Below are positions 19,070 through 26,021 of a DNA stretch of 64,000 nucleotides, piece after piece. Each line of letters begins with the position of its first letter. Within the stretch, counting starts at the first letter, position 1. The DNA lies in NCBI GenBank assembly GCA_016192145.1, contig JACPUT010000016.1, positions 1 through 64,000 on the forward strand, given 5' to 3'. The stretch is from Acidobacteriota bacterium. GTDB lineage: Bacteria > Acidobacteriota > Holophagae > Holophagales > Holophagaceae. The translations under genes were made by a program, and so were the position numbers. The notes below the pieces were generated by a model that was not told the DNA's origin, searched no databases, and saw nothing but the letters and a program-made list of their open reading frames with translations.

Positions 19070-20413
19070 CGCCCCCTCCTTCAGGAACGGCGCCAGATCG
19101 ATCCCGAAGATCTTGCCCATGTCGAGGATCGTCTGCCGCTGGGAACTGTTCTCGGCCGTGGCCTGCCGGAGGAAGGCCTGGATGCCGGGCTGGAACTGGA
19201 TGGCCTGGTCGATGGTGGGGCTGGAGCCCTTGGTGTAGGCGCCGATCTGGATGAGATCCTCGGCGTCGGCGTAGGTGGCCATGAGGTCGCGCACCTTGGC
19301 GCTGAGCTGCTTCTGCTCGGGGAGGGCCAGGGCGCTGAAGAGTCGGCTGAGGCTGCCGAGCACGTCGATGGCCGGGTAGTGGTTGCGGGAGGCCAGCTTT
19401 CGGCTGAGCACGATGTGGCCATCCAGGATGCCCCGCACGGTATCGCTGATGGGCTCGTTGAGGTCGTCGCCCTCCACCAGCACGGTGTAGAGGCCCGTGA
19501 TGGAACCCGCCTCCTCGAAGGAACCGGCCCGCTCCATGAGGCGCGGCAGCAGGGCGAACACCGAGGGCGTGTAGCCCCGGCTGGAGGGCGGCTCCCCGGC
19601 GCTGAGGCCCACCTCGCGCTGGGCCATGGCGAAGCGGGTGACGCTGTCCATCATCATGAGGACGTCGCGCCCATCCTTCATGAAGTGCTCCGCGACGGCC
19701 GTGGCGGCGAGGGCGCAGCGGAGGCGGAGGAGGGGCGAAAGGTCGCTGGTGGCCACGACCACGACGCTGCGCTTGAGGCCCTCGGGGCCCAGGTCGTGCT
19801 CGATGAACTCGCGCAGCTCGCGGCCCCGCTCGCCCACGAGGGCGATGACGTTGACGTCGGCGGCGGTGTTGCGGGCCATCATGCCCAGGAGCGTGGACTT
19901 GCCCACGCCGGAGCCGGCGAAGATGCCCACGCGCTGCCCCTTGCCCAGGGTGAGCAGGCCATCCACCACCCGCACGCCCACGCTCAGGGATTCGCGGATG
20001 GGGCGGCGCCGCATGGGATTGCGGGGCTGCCCGTGCAAGGGCGCGTGGTGCACCAGATTGAGCTCCGGCCCCCCATCCAGGGGCCGCCCCAGGGGATCGA
20101 TGACCCGGCCCAGCAGCTCCTCGCCCACGGGGATCATGGCGGGATGGCCCGCGGCTTCCACGCTCATGCCGGGGCGGATGCCCTCGGTGTCCTCGAGCGG
20201 CATGAGCAGCACGCGCTTGTCATGGAAGCCCACCACCTCCGCGTGGATGACGCGGCCCCAGCCCGCATGGATGAGCACCTGCTCCCCGATGCTGCAGTCG
20301 GGCCCCACGCTCTCCACCACGAGGCCCACCACCTTCGTCACCTTGCCCATCCACTCGGCGGAGGGGAGCTTGCCGATGCGGGCGATGAGGTGATCGTAGG
20401 CGGGGACCGTCAT
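19067..20413 (-). CDS. fliI: Flagellum-specific ATP synthase FliI
   Basis: ATPase of the flagellar type III secretion apparatus, 448 residues, related to the F1 beta subunit. The P-loop is GSGVGKST in a GIFAGSGVGKSTLLGMM context (about residue 165). Other family marks are VVVVATSDLSPLLRLR, MMMDSVTRFAMAQREVGLSAGEPPSSRGY and GSITGLYTVLVEGDD. It hexamerises at the base of the export gate with FliH and FliJ, whose genes flank it. Its TGA stop lies within the right end of repeat element E and its upstream gap holds element G. Confidence 0.97.
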   Translation of the reverse strand: MTVPAYDHLIARIGKLPSAEWMGKVTKVVGLVVESVGPDCSIGEQVLIHAGWGRVIHAEVVGFHDKRVLLMPLEDTEGIRPGMSVEAAGHPAMIPVGEELLGRVIDPLGRPLDGGPELNLVHHAPLHGQPRNPMRRRPIRESLSVGVRVVDGLLTLGKGQRVGIFAGSGVGKSTLLGMMARNTAADVNVIALVGERGRELREFIEHDLGPEGLKRSVVVVATSDLSPLLRLRCALAATAVAEHFMKDGRDVLMMMDSVTRFAMAQREVGLSAGEPPSSRGYTPSVFALLPRLMERAGSFEEAGSITGLYTVLVEGDDLNEPISDTVRGILDGHIVLSRKLASRNHYPAIDVLGSLSRLFSALALPEQKQLSAKVRDLMATYADAEDLIQIGAYTKGSSPTIDQAIQFQPGIQAFLRQATAENSSQRQTILDMGKIFGIDLAPFLKEGA

Positions 20414-20448
20414 CAGGGTTCCAGGGGTCGGGAAAAGGAAAAGGTCTT

Positions 20449-20561
20449 ACCACCAAGACACCAAGACACCAAGAAAAGCAGCTGATGAAAGGGGATCCAT
20501 GCCCCCATGGTCCATGACCCGTGGTCTATTCCCTTCCTGGGTGTCTTGGTGTCTTGGTGGT
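20449..20561. repeat. Tandem-arm inverted repeat G, CCAAGACA octamer family
   Basis: A perfect 22-bp inverted pair (20449-20470 with 20540-20561). The left arm is octamers CCAAGACA, CCAAGACA, CCAAGAAA (20453-20476); the right arm has two complementary TGTCTTGG units (20542-20557), followed after a few bases by eight T (20564-20571). The 69-nt middle itself shows a drifting 7-nt pattern (ATGGTCC, ATGACCC, GTGGTCT at about 20507-20527). The 5' flank is TCGGGAAAAGG. It lies between fliH and fliI. The T run would suit a terminator on the plus strand, opposite to the operon. Confidence 0.88.
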
Positions 20562-20591
20562 GATTTTTTTTGGGTTGATCGGAGTGCATCT

Positions 20592-21353
20592 TCAACCCTC
20601 CAACAACCGGCCCAGCAGCTCCATGAGCCGCTGCCGCCGCCGCTCTAACGTGGCGTCCAATACCCCATCCTCGGCTTCGAGGCTGAGGCTGCCGCGGGAG
20701 AGGGAGGCATCCTCCACGAGGCGCAGGCCCAGGTGGCCCACGTAGTGGTCGCCCAGCTGCTCGAGGTCATGGGGGTTGAGGTGGACGACCAGGGGCTTCT
20801 CGCCCGTCTCCCGGGTGCGGGGAACGGGAAAGGGCAGGCGCTCCAGCACCCGGTCCACCAGGGCTTTGACGCTATCCGACGAGCGCTCGATCTGCTGGGC
20901 GGCGAGGTGTTCTCCCACGGCGAGGCAGAGGGCGAGCATCTGCTCATCGGCCTGATCCTTCACCAGGCCGGTGGCCTCGGCGAGCTCCTTGAGCTCCCCT
21001 TCAAGGCGCTGGATGTAGGTACGGTACTGGCTCTCGCCGAAGGCGCGGCCCTCCGCCTCACCGGCCTGGAAGCCCCGCTCGAAGGCCGCTTGCTCGATTT
21101 CCGTGGCCTTGCGCTCGGCCTCCTGCATGCGTTCGTAGATGATCTGGTCCACGGAGATGAGGCGGGCGGCATCCTCCTCCGCGCTGCTCAGCTGGGAACC
21201 GATGGACTCGTCATCCACGTCCCCCGCCTCGGCGGCCATGGCCAGTTCCGGATCGATGGCCCGGTAGGCGAAGGCCGCCAACTGGGCGTCCTGCACCTGC
21301 TCCGCGGGGATGAACCGCGCGCCGGGCCGGGATGCGGGCCGATTAGGAGACAT
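20592..21353 (-). CDS. fliH: Flagellar assembly protein FliH
   Basis: About 253 residues from ATG 21353 (MSPNRPASRPGARFIPAEQ). It regulates the FliI ATPase and carries it to the export gate. The middle is a long charged helix (residues about 65-140) with a GxxxG-like FERGFQAGEAEGRAFGE segment typical of FliH, followed by the globular C-terminal half with LEDAxLxRGxxxLE-type residues EDASLSRGSLSLE. The proposed start overlaps the end of fliG by 11 bases; a start six codons earlier is also possible. Confidence 0.9.
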   Translation of the reverse strand: MSPNRPASRPGARFIPAEQVQDAQLAAFAYRAIDPELAMAAEAGDVDDESIGSQLSSAEEDAARLISVDQIIYERMQEAERKATEIEQAAFERGFQAGEAEGRAFGESQYRTYIQRLEGELKELAEATGLVKDQADEQMLALCLAVGEHLAAQQIERSSDSVKALVDRVLERLPFPVPRTRETGEKPLVVHLNPHDLEQLGDHYVGHLGLRLVEDASLSRGSLSLEAEDGVLDATLERRRQRLMELLGRLLEG

Positions 21354-22347
21354 AGTCCTCTCCACCGCCACCGCCGATGGAGATGACGCCTTCCTCCTCG
21401 AGCTGCCGCACGATCTCCACGATCTCGTGCTGGGCCTTCTCCACTTCCTTGAGCTTCACGGGGCCCATGAACTCCATCTCCTCCTTCATCATCTCCACCG
21501 CGCGGCTGGACATGTTCCGGAAGAACTGGTTCTGGAGTTCCTCGCTGGTGCCCTTGAGGGCCACGGTGAGGGTCTTCTTGTCGGCCCGCTTGAGGATCTC
21601 GTTGATGCCGTTGTCGTCCACGAGGAGGATGTCGTCGAAGACGAACATGAGGTCGCGGATGCTGGCGGCCAGCTGGGGGTTCTCGGTCTCGATCTTCTCC
21701 AGCACCGTGCGGCCCACGTTGCGCTCCATGCGGTTGAAGAGTTCGGCCACGGCGCGGACGCCGCCGTAGGCTTCCGTGGCGAAGGAGCCCAGGGCCTCCA
21801 GCTTTTGCTCGAGGATGAGGCTGATGCGGCGCACCACCTCGGGGCTGATCTCCTGCAGGCTCGCCATGCGCATGGCCACGTCGCTGCGCAGGGCCTCGGG
21901 CAGGGAGCTGATGAGCTCCGCCGCCTGGCTGGCATTGAGGTGGGCGAGGATGAGGGCGATGGTTTGGGGATGCTCGCTCTGGATGAACTTGGAGAGCTGC
22001 TGGGGGTTGGCGCGTTCCAGGCTGGTGAAGCCGGCGCTGCTCTCCAGGGCCTTCACGAGGCGGTCGATGATCTTGCGGGCCACTTCGGGGCCCACGGACT
22101 TGATGAGGAGCTTCTTCGCGTACTCGATGCCGCCCTGGCTGATGTAGCTCTTGGCCATGGCCATGGTGTGGAATTCCTCGATCACCTCGTCGGCCTGTTC
22201 CGGCTGCACGTGCTTGGTGACGGCGATCTCGCGGGAGATCTGCTGGATCTCGTCCTCTTCGAGGTATTTGAAGATGCTGGACGCGGTGTCATCGCCCAGG
22301 GAGACCATGAGGATGGCCGTCTTTTGTAGTCCGGTGAGTTTCGCCAT
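21343..22347 (-). CDS. fliG: Flagellar motor switch protein FliG
   Basis: Rotor protein that binds the MS ring (FliF) and interacts with the stator to give torque, 334 residues. Recognised from LTGLQKTAILMVSLGDD, the armadillo-like EHPQTIALILAHL segment, the middle GGVRAVAELFNRMER region and the C-terminal motor segment IREILKRADKKTLTVALKG-like NGINEILKRADKKTLT with charged residues. The C-terminus adds a short glycine run, GGGGGEDYVS. Follows fliF by two bases, so both are translated together. Confidence 0.97.
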   Translation of the reverse strand: MAKLTGLQKTAILMVSLGDDTASSIFKYLEEDEIQQISREIAVTKHVQPEQADEVIEEFHTMAMAKSYISQGGIEYAKKLLIKSVGPEVARKIIDRLVKALESSAGFTSLERANPQQLSKFIQSEHPQTIALILAHLNASQAAELISSLPEALRSDVAMRMASLQEISPEVVRRISLILEQKLEALGSFATEAYGGVRAVAELFNRMERNVGRTVLEKIETENPQLAASIRDLMFVFDDILLVDDNGINEILKRADKKTLTVALKGTSEELQNQFFRNMSSRAVEMMKEEMEFMGPVKLKEVEKAQHEIVEIVRQLEEEGVISIGGGGGEDYVS

Positions 22348-22349
22348 GG

Positions 22350-24011
22350 CTACCTCCCGTCCTCAAGGAGCCAGCTGCGGACCAGGGCGGCGATGCTCTC
22401 CGGATCCTCCACGCCCACTTCCTGGATGCGTCGCTTCATCATTTCCCGGCGCTTGGCCTCGGGCGCCTGGCTGGCCCCGGCGAGGTTCAGCTCGGCCTCG
22501 ATCTCGGCCTCCAGCTCCTGCATGGTCTTGACCGGGGCCATCTTGGGCGTGAGATGGAGGCCCTCCTCCCCGGCGATGCGGAGGGGCACGGGCTTGTTGA
22601 TGGCTTCGGACAGGCGCTTCAACATGGGGATCACCAGGAAGAAGAGGACCAACCCTCCCACGATGGTCCAGAAAAAGGTCGGCGCAAACTGCTTCGCCAG
22701 ATCGATCCAGAACTGCCGCTTGGCCTCGGCCTCCTCCTTGGGATTGCTCATGGAGGCGAAGGCGATGTTTTCGACCGTGAGCAGGTCGCCCCGCTGGGGA
22801 TTGATCCCCACGGCGCTGGAGACCTGATCCCGGAGCTTCTTGAGCTCGTCGGGGGTGCGGGCCACGGCCTTGGCCACCTGTTCGCCCTTGGCATCCTTCT
22901 CCCACACCGTGGCGCTATCCACGATGACCGAGAGGGTGAGGCGCTTGATGGAGCCCGGGGCCTGCTCCACGGCCCGCACGGTCTTGCTGATCTCGAAGTT
23001 GGTGGTGCTCTCCTTCTTCTCGCTCTGCTCCAGGATCCCGGCCTGGCCGCCGCCGCCCGTGGCCGGGGCCACGTTGGAGGGGGTGCCGGGCACGCCCGTG
23101 GCGCCATCCCGCTTCGTGACCTTCTCCTCCTTGGTATTGATGCTCCGCTCCACCTGCTCCTGGGGATTGAAGCGCTCCTCGTTGAGCTTCACCTTGTCGA
23201 AATCCAGCTCCACGTGGGCCGTGGCGCGCACCTTCCCAAGACCCACGACGGGTTCCAGGAGTTCGGTCACGCGGGAGACGAGGTGCTCCTCCTCCTCCCG
23301 GGCCACCTTCTTCTGGGAATCCGAGGCCCCCACCATGGGATCGCGCCCGGAGCGGGAGAGGATGCGGCTGTGCTGATCCACCACCACCACCTGTTCGGAC
23401 TTCAAACCCTCCACGGAGGCGGCGACGAGGTTCTGGATGGCGCTGGTGTTCTCCTCAGGCAGCACGCGGCTGCCCCGGAGCTTCAGGACGACGGAAGCCT
23501 TGGCCTCCTCCTTGTCGGAAACGAAGGGGCTGTCCGAGGCGGGGCTGATGTGGACGACGGCGTCTTGCACCTGCTGCAGGCTCTTGATGGTCTTGGCGAG
23601 GTCCGCCTCCAGGGCCCGGCGGTGCATGACCTTGCGGCTGAAGTCGTCGGCCGTGAGGGGGGCATTCTCGAGCTTCTCCCAGCCCAGCTTGTCGCCGGTC
23701 AGGAGGCCATCCCCGGCGAACTTGAGGCGGAGCTCGCCCACCCGGTCCTTGGGGGCGTAGAGGGTGCGCTGGTCGCTGGAGAGGTCGTAGGGGACCCCCT
23801 GCTTCTTGAGGCTCTCCACCATGGCGTTGGCGTCCGTGGGGGCCAGGTTGGAGGCCAGGACGTCCATCTGCTCCTGGCTGGCCCAGAAGACGAGACCCGC
23901 CAGGGCGAGGACCACGGTCAAGGAAATGGCCCCTACCACCGCCTTTTGCGTGGAGGTCATATCCCTGAAGGCCTTCACCAACTGGTCGCTGAAACTGTTC
24001 CCCTCGGCCAT
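22350..24011 (-). CDS. fliF: Flagellar MS-ring protein FliF
   Basis: A 553-residue inner-membrane ring protein that nucleates the basal body. The first membrane segment is at about 25-46, the second at about 441-462 (FFWTIVGGLVLFFLVIPML). Between them are the ring-building domains (NLAPTDANAMVESLKKQGVPY, then ALEADLAKTIKSLQQVQDAVVHI, VVVDQHSRILS). The C-terminal cytoplasmic tail carries the FliG-binding region (RREMMKRRIQEVGVEDPESIA). It is separated from fliE by a 305-bp gap almost filled by a small inverted-repeat-bounded element, which probably interrupts what was one transcript. Confidence 0.97.
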   Translation of the reverse strand: MAEGNSFSDQLVKAFRDMTSTQKAVVGAISLTVVLALAGLVFWASQEQMDVLASNLAPTDANAMVESLKKQGVPYDLSSDQRTLYAPKDRVGELRLKFAGDGLLTGDKLGWEKLENAPLTADDFSRKVMHRRALEADLAKTIKSLQQVQDAVVHISPASDSPFVSDKEEAKASVVLKLRGSRVLPEENTSAIQNLVAASVEGLKSEQVVVVDQHSRILSRSGRDPMVGASDSQKKVAREEEEHLVSRVTELLEPVVGLGKVRATAHVELDFDKVKLNEERFNPQEQVERSINTKEEKVTKRDGATGVPGTPSNVAPATGGGGQAGILEQSEKKESTTNFEISKTVRAVEQAPGSIKRLTLSVIVDSATVWEKDAKGEQVAKAVARTPDELKKLRDQVSSAVGINPQRGDLLTVENIAFASMSNPKEEAEAKRQFWIDLAKQFAPTFFWTIVGGLVLFFLVIPMLKRLSEAINKPVPLRIAGEEGLHLTPKMAPVKTMQELEAEIEAELNLAGASQAPEAKRREMMKRRIQEVGVEDPESIAALVRSWLLEDGR

Positions 24012-24021
24012 GGATCCCCCT

Positions 24022-24293
24022 AGAGCCTGTTTCTGAATCCGCGGGGGCCGTGCGATGGGCGCCGGCGGAGCGAGCCGAGGCGACCGACCGAGGCCGCACC
24101 GGGAGTGCGGTGAGGGAGGTCAACGCAGGGTCGCGACAGCCGCCGCCCGTCGCCCACAGGGTTGGCCGCCAGCCGCTCCCCCAGCTGCGTCACAGCCCTT
24201 GGGCGATGCAACCACATCGCCCTGCGGGCACTTCCTTGCTGGATGAAGCGGCTGACGACCAACACGACCCCCGGGGATTCAGAAACAGGCTCT
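24022..24293. mobile_element. 272-bp non-autonomous element with terminal inverted repeats (MITE-like)
   Basis: The ends are a perfect 19-bp inverted pair, 24022-24040 (AGAGCCTGTTTCTGAATCC) and 24275-24293, and partial pairing goes on for about ten more bases (CGGGGG on one side, CCCCCG on the other). The inside has a hairpin GGGCGATG/CATCGCCC at 24201-24222 and no gene that I can support. No clear target duplication is seen in the flanks. Size and structure fit a deletion derivative of an insertion sequence moved in trans. It fills most of the 305 bp between fliF and fliE. Confidence 0.75.
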
Positions 24294-24316
24294 GAAGGCC
24301 GGGCTTTTCACGGGGA

Positions 24317-24613
24317 TCACAGCTGCGTGCGCATGACCTCGCGATAGGCATCGATCAGCTTGGATCGGACGGCCATCATCATCTGGAAGCTCAAATCGGC
24401 CTTCTGGACTGCCAGCATGGCCGAGTGCATGTCTGCACTCTCACCCAACATCAAGTTCCGTGCCTCTCCTTCAGCCGTCTGGGAAGCCTGGTTCACTTCG
24501 TTGAGGGCCTGCTTGAGGAGGTCGCCGAAATCGGGGCCTCCTTCCGGGCTGGGCTTGGCGCCATCCAGGGTGGGCTGGAGGGAACTGAGGCCTTGGAGTT
24601 TCAGGGGGTCCAT
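24317..24613 (-). CDS. fliE: Flagellar hook-basal body protein FliE
   Basis: A 98-residue small basal-body protein that joins the MS ring to the rod. The C-terminal half DLSFQMMMAVRSKLIDAYREVMRTQL is the conserved FliE part, with FGDLLKQALNEVNQ and MHSAMLAVQKADLS upstream in the usual order. It is placed after flgC and before fliF, as in many flagellar operons (flgB-flgC-fliE-fliF). The start ATG 24613 follows a weak GGAACC purine stretch. Confidence 0.93.
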   Translation of the reverse strand: MDPLKLQGLSSLQPTLDGAKPSPEGGPDFGDLLKQALNEVNQASQTAEGEARNLMLGESADMHSAMLAVQKADLSFQMMMAVRSKLIDAYREVMRTQL

Positions 24614-24676
24614 ATGGGTTCCAGGATGGGCTTAGAGGTGGGGGCGTGCCAGTCGAAAATCCGTCATTCTCTTGAT

Positions 24677-25096
24677 TTAACTAACGCGAAGGATGTCCAT
24701 GGCGCTCTGGGCCATGGCCTTGGCGCTTCGGATCACGGCCACGTTGGCCTCGAAGGAGCGGGAGGCGGAGGTGAGGTTCACCATCTCCTCCACGGGGTTC
24801 ACGTTGGGGTAGGAGACGATGCCCTCGGCATTGGCGTCGGGGTGCCCGGGCTCGTAGCGGGTGAGGAAGGGTTCTTTGGAGGTCTGGATATCGGCCACCC
24901 GCACGCCGGCGTTCCGCAGTTCCCCGGTGAACCCCAGATCCTCGGCCATGAACACGGCATCCTTGCGGCGAAAGGGGCCACCTTCCTTGGTGCGGGTGGT
25001 TTCGCTGTTCGCGATGTTGCCCGCGATGAGCTGGACCCGGAGGCGCTGGGCCCGCATGCCGCTGGCCGCGATATCGAAGATGGTCGGGATGGCCAT
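24677..25096 (-). CDS. flgC: Flagellar basal-body rod protein FlgC
   Basis: A 139-residue proximal rod protein. N-terminal rod signature FDIAASGMRAQRLRVQLIAGNIANSET is seen (shown here only in part: ASGMRAQRLR and NIANSETTR), as is the FlgC-type VNPVEEMVNLTSASRSFEANVAVI ending (VNPVEEMVNL, RSFEANV). N- and C-terminal helices form the coiled coil shared by rod and hook proteins. Its start codon directly abuts the flgB stop, so the two are translationally linked. Confidence 0.95.
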   Translation of the reverse strand: MAIPTIFDIAASGMRAQRLRVQLIAGNIANSETTRTKEGGPFRRKDAVFMAEDLGFTGELRNAGVRVADIQTSKEPFLTRYEPGHPDANAEGIVSYPNVNPVEEMVNLTSASRSFEANVAVIRSAKAMAQSAMDILRVS

Positions 25097-25525
25097 TTAC
25101 TTGCTCCCTTCCCGGATGGCCACGTAGAGGCGGCGGAGTTCGGATTGCAGGAACTGGCTGGAGAGCTGGTAAGTCTGCTGGGTGCGGGCCAGAAGGAGGT
25201 TTTCCCGGTCGAGGCTCACATCGTTGCCATCGTTGCGCTCGTAATTAGGGCGGATGGGATCCTCCGTGGGGGGGAGGCTGACCGAGGGCGAGGCGCCCAG
25301 GTGCATGGCATGGGTGACCCGAAGGGAAGAGCTCGGTGAATATTGCCCGCTCTGGGAGTCCAAAGCGTTCTTCAAGGCGCCTTCAAAGCTGAAGTCCCGG
25401 GTGCGGTATTGGGGGGTATCCACGTTCGCCAAGTTGGAGGCGATGAGGGCCTGTCGGCGGGAAGCCAGGCTGAGGCTGGCATCCATGAGCCCGATCATCC
25501 CGTTGTTCTTCGTCAGGTCGAACAC
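25097..25525 (-). CDS. flgB: Flagellar basal-body rod protein FlgB
   Basis: A 142-residue proximal rod protein and first gene of the minus-strand operon. The rod signature ALIASNLANVDTPQYRTRDF is present at about 27-46, and the C-terminal part VSLDRENLLLARTQQTYQLS matches FlgB. The start codon is GTG at 25525 (MFDLTKNNG). A sigma-54-type sequence lies about 50 bp upstream at 25576-25591, which would fit class-type control of basal-body genes. Confidence 0.94.
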   Translation of the reverse strand: MFDLTKNNGMIGLMDASLSLASRRQALIASNLANVDTPQYRTRDFSFEGALKNALDSQSGQYSPSSSLRVTHAMHLGASPSVSLPPTEDPIRPNYERNDGNDVSLDRENLLLARTQQTYQLSSQFLQSELRRLYVAIREGSK

Positions 25526-25575
25526 GATCCACCCTGCAAAAGGGGCCCGGAAAGTGGGCTCCTGGGGCGAAAGGA

Positions 25576-25591
25576 TGCAGTCCGCGTGCCA
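25576..25591 (-). promoter_or_regulatory. Sigma-54-type promoter for flgB operon
   Basis: On the minus strand the sequence TGGCACGCGGACTGCA matches the -24/-12 consensus TGGCAC-N5-TTGCA in every position but one, with the invariant GG and GC ten bases apart. Transcription would start near 25564, leaving a leader of about 40 nt before the GTG of flgB. No activator gene is in the window. Confidence 0.65.
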
Positions 25592-25616
25592 GGGCGGCGC
25601 CTCCCGTTGCTAAACC

Positions 25617-25644
25617 TTGGCAAAGCTCACCCCGTTGATACACT
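25617..25644 (+). promoter_or_regulatory. Possible sigma-70-type promoter for the STAS gene
   Basis: TTGGCA at 25617-25622 and TACACT at 25639-25644 are 16 bp apart, 27 bp before the ATG at 25671. Five of six and four of six positions fit the housekeeping consensus. A good GAGGAG ribosome site follows at 25659-25664. This site lies back to back with the flgB sigma-54 site. Confidence 0.4.
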
Positions 25645-25670
25645 GAGCCCCTATTCCCGAGGAGTCACCC

Positions 25671-26009
25671 ATGGCGAAGATCACGTCCCGGACCGAGAAA
25701 GACGTCACCCTCCTCTATCCGGAAGGCAAGATCACGCTGGGGGACGGCGACCAGGAACTGGGCGAGGCGGTGCGGCAGACGCTGAACGCCGGCGCCAAGA
25801 AGATCGTCATCAACTTCGAGAAGGTCACCTACCTGGATTCCAGTGGCGTGGGCGAACTCGTCGGCTGCTTCACTTCCATCAAGAACAAGCAGGGCGAGCT
25901 CCGCATCTGCGGCATGAACAACCGCATCTTCAGCCTCATCAAGATGACCAGCCTGCACTCGGTGTTCTCGGTGCTGGACAGCGAGGCCGAGGCCCTGGCC
26001 AACTTTTGA
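25671..26009 (+). CDS. STAS domain anti-anti-sigma factor
   Basis: A 112-residue single STAS domain of the SpoIIAA/RsbV type. The phosphorylatable serine is in YLDSSGVGELVG (about residues 56-67); the N-terminal strand TLLYPEGKITLGDGDQEL and the C-terminal SLHSVFSVLDSEAEAL are typical. Such proteins bind a kinase/anti-sigma partner when unphosphorylated. No partner kinase or phosphatase gene lies beside it, so the regulated sigma factor is unknown. It stands alone, read away from flgB, and its stop is 12 bp before the BamA-like gene. Confidence 0.92.
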   Translation: MAKITSRTEKDVTLLYPEGKITLGDGDQELGEAVRQTLNAGAKKIVINFEKVTYLDSSGVGELVGCFTSIKNKQGELRICGMNNRIFSLIKMTSLHSVFSVLDSEAEALANF

Positions 26010-26021
26010 GTTTGATCTGAA

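Noticed and set aside
24020-24265. Small gene inside the element between fliE and fliF
   Set aside because: The open frame is rich in Arg and Pro, has no ribosome site and no motif; the terminal inverted repeats explain the region better.
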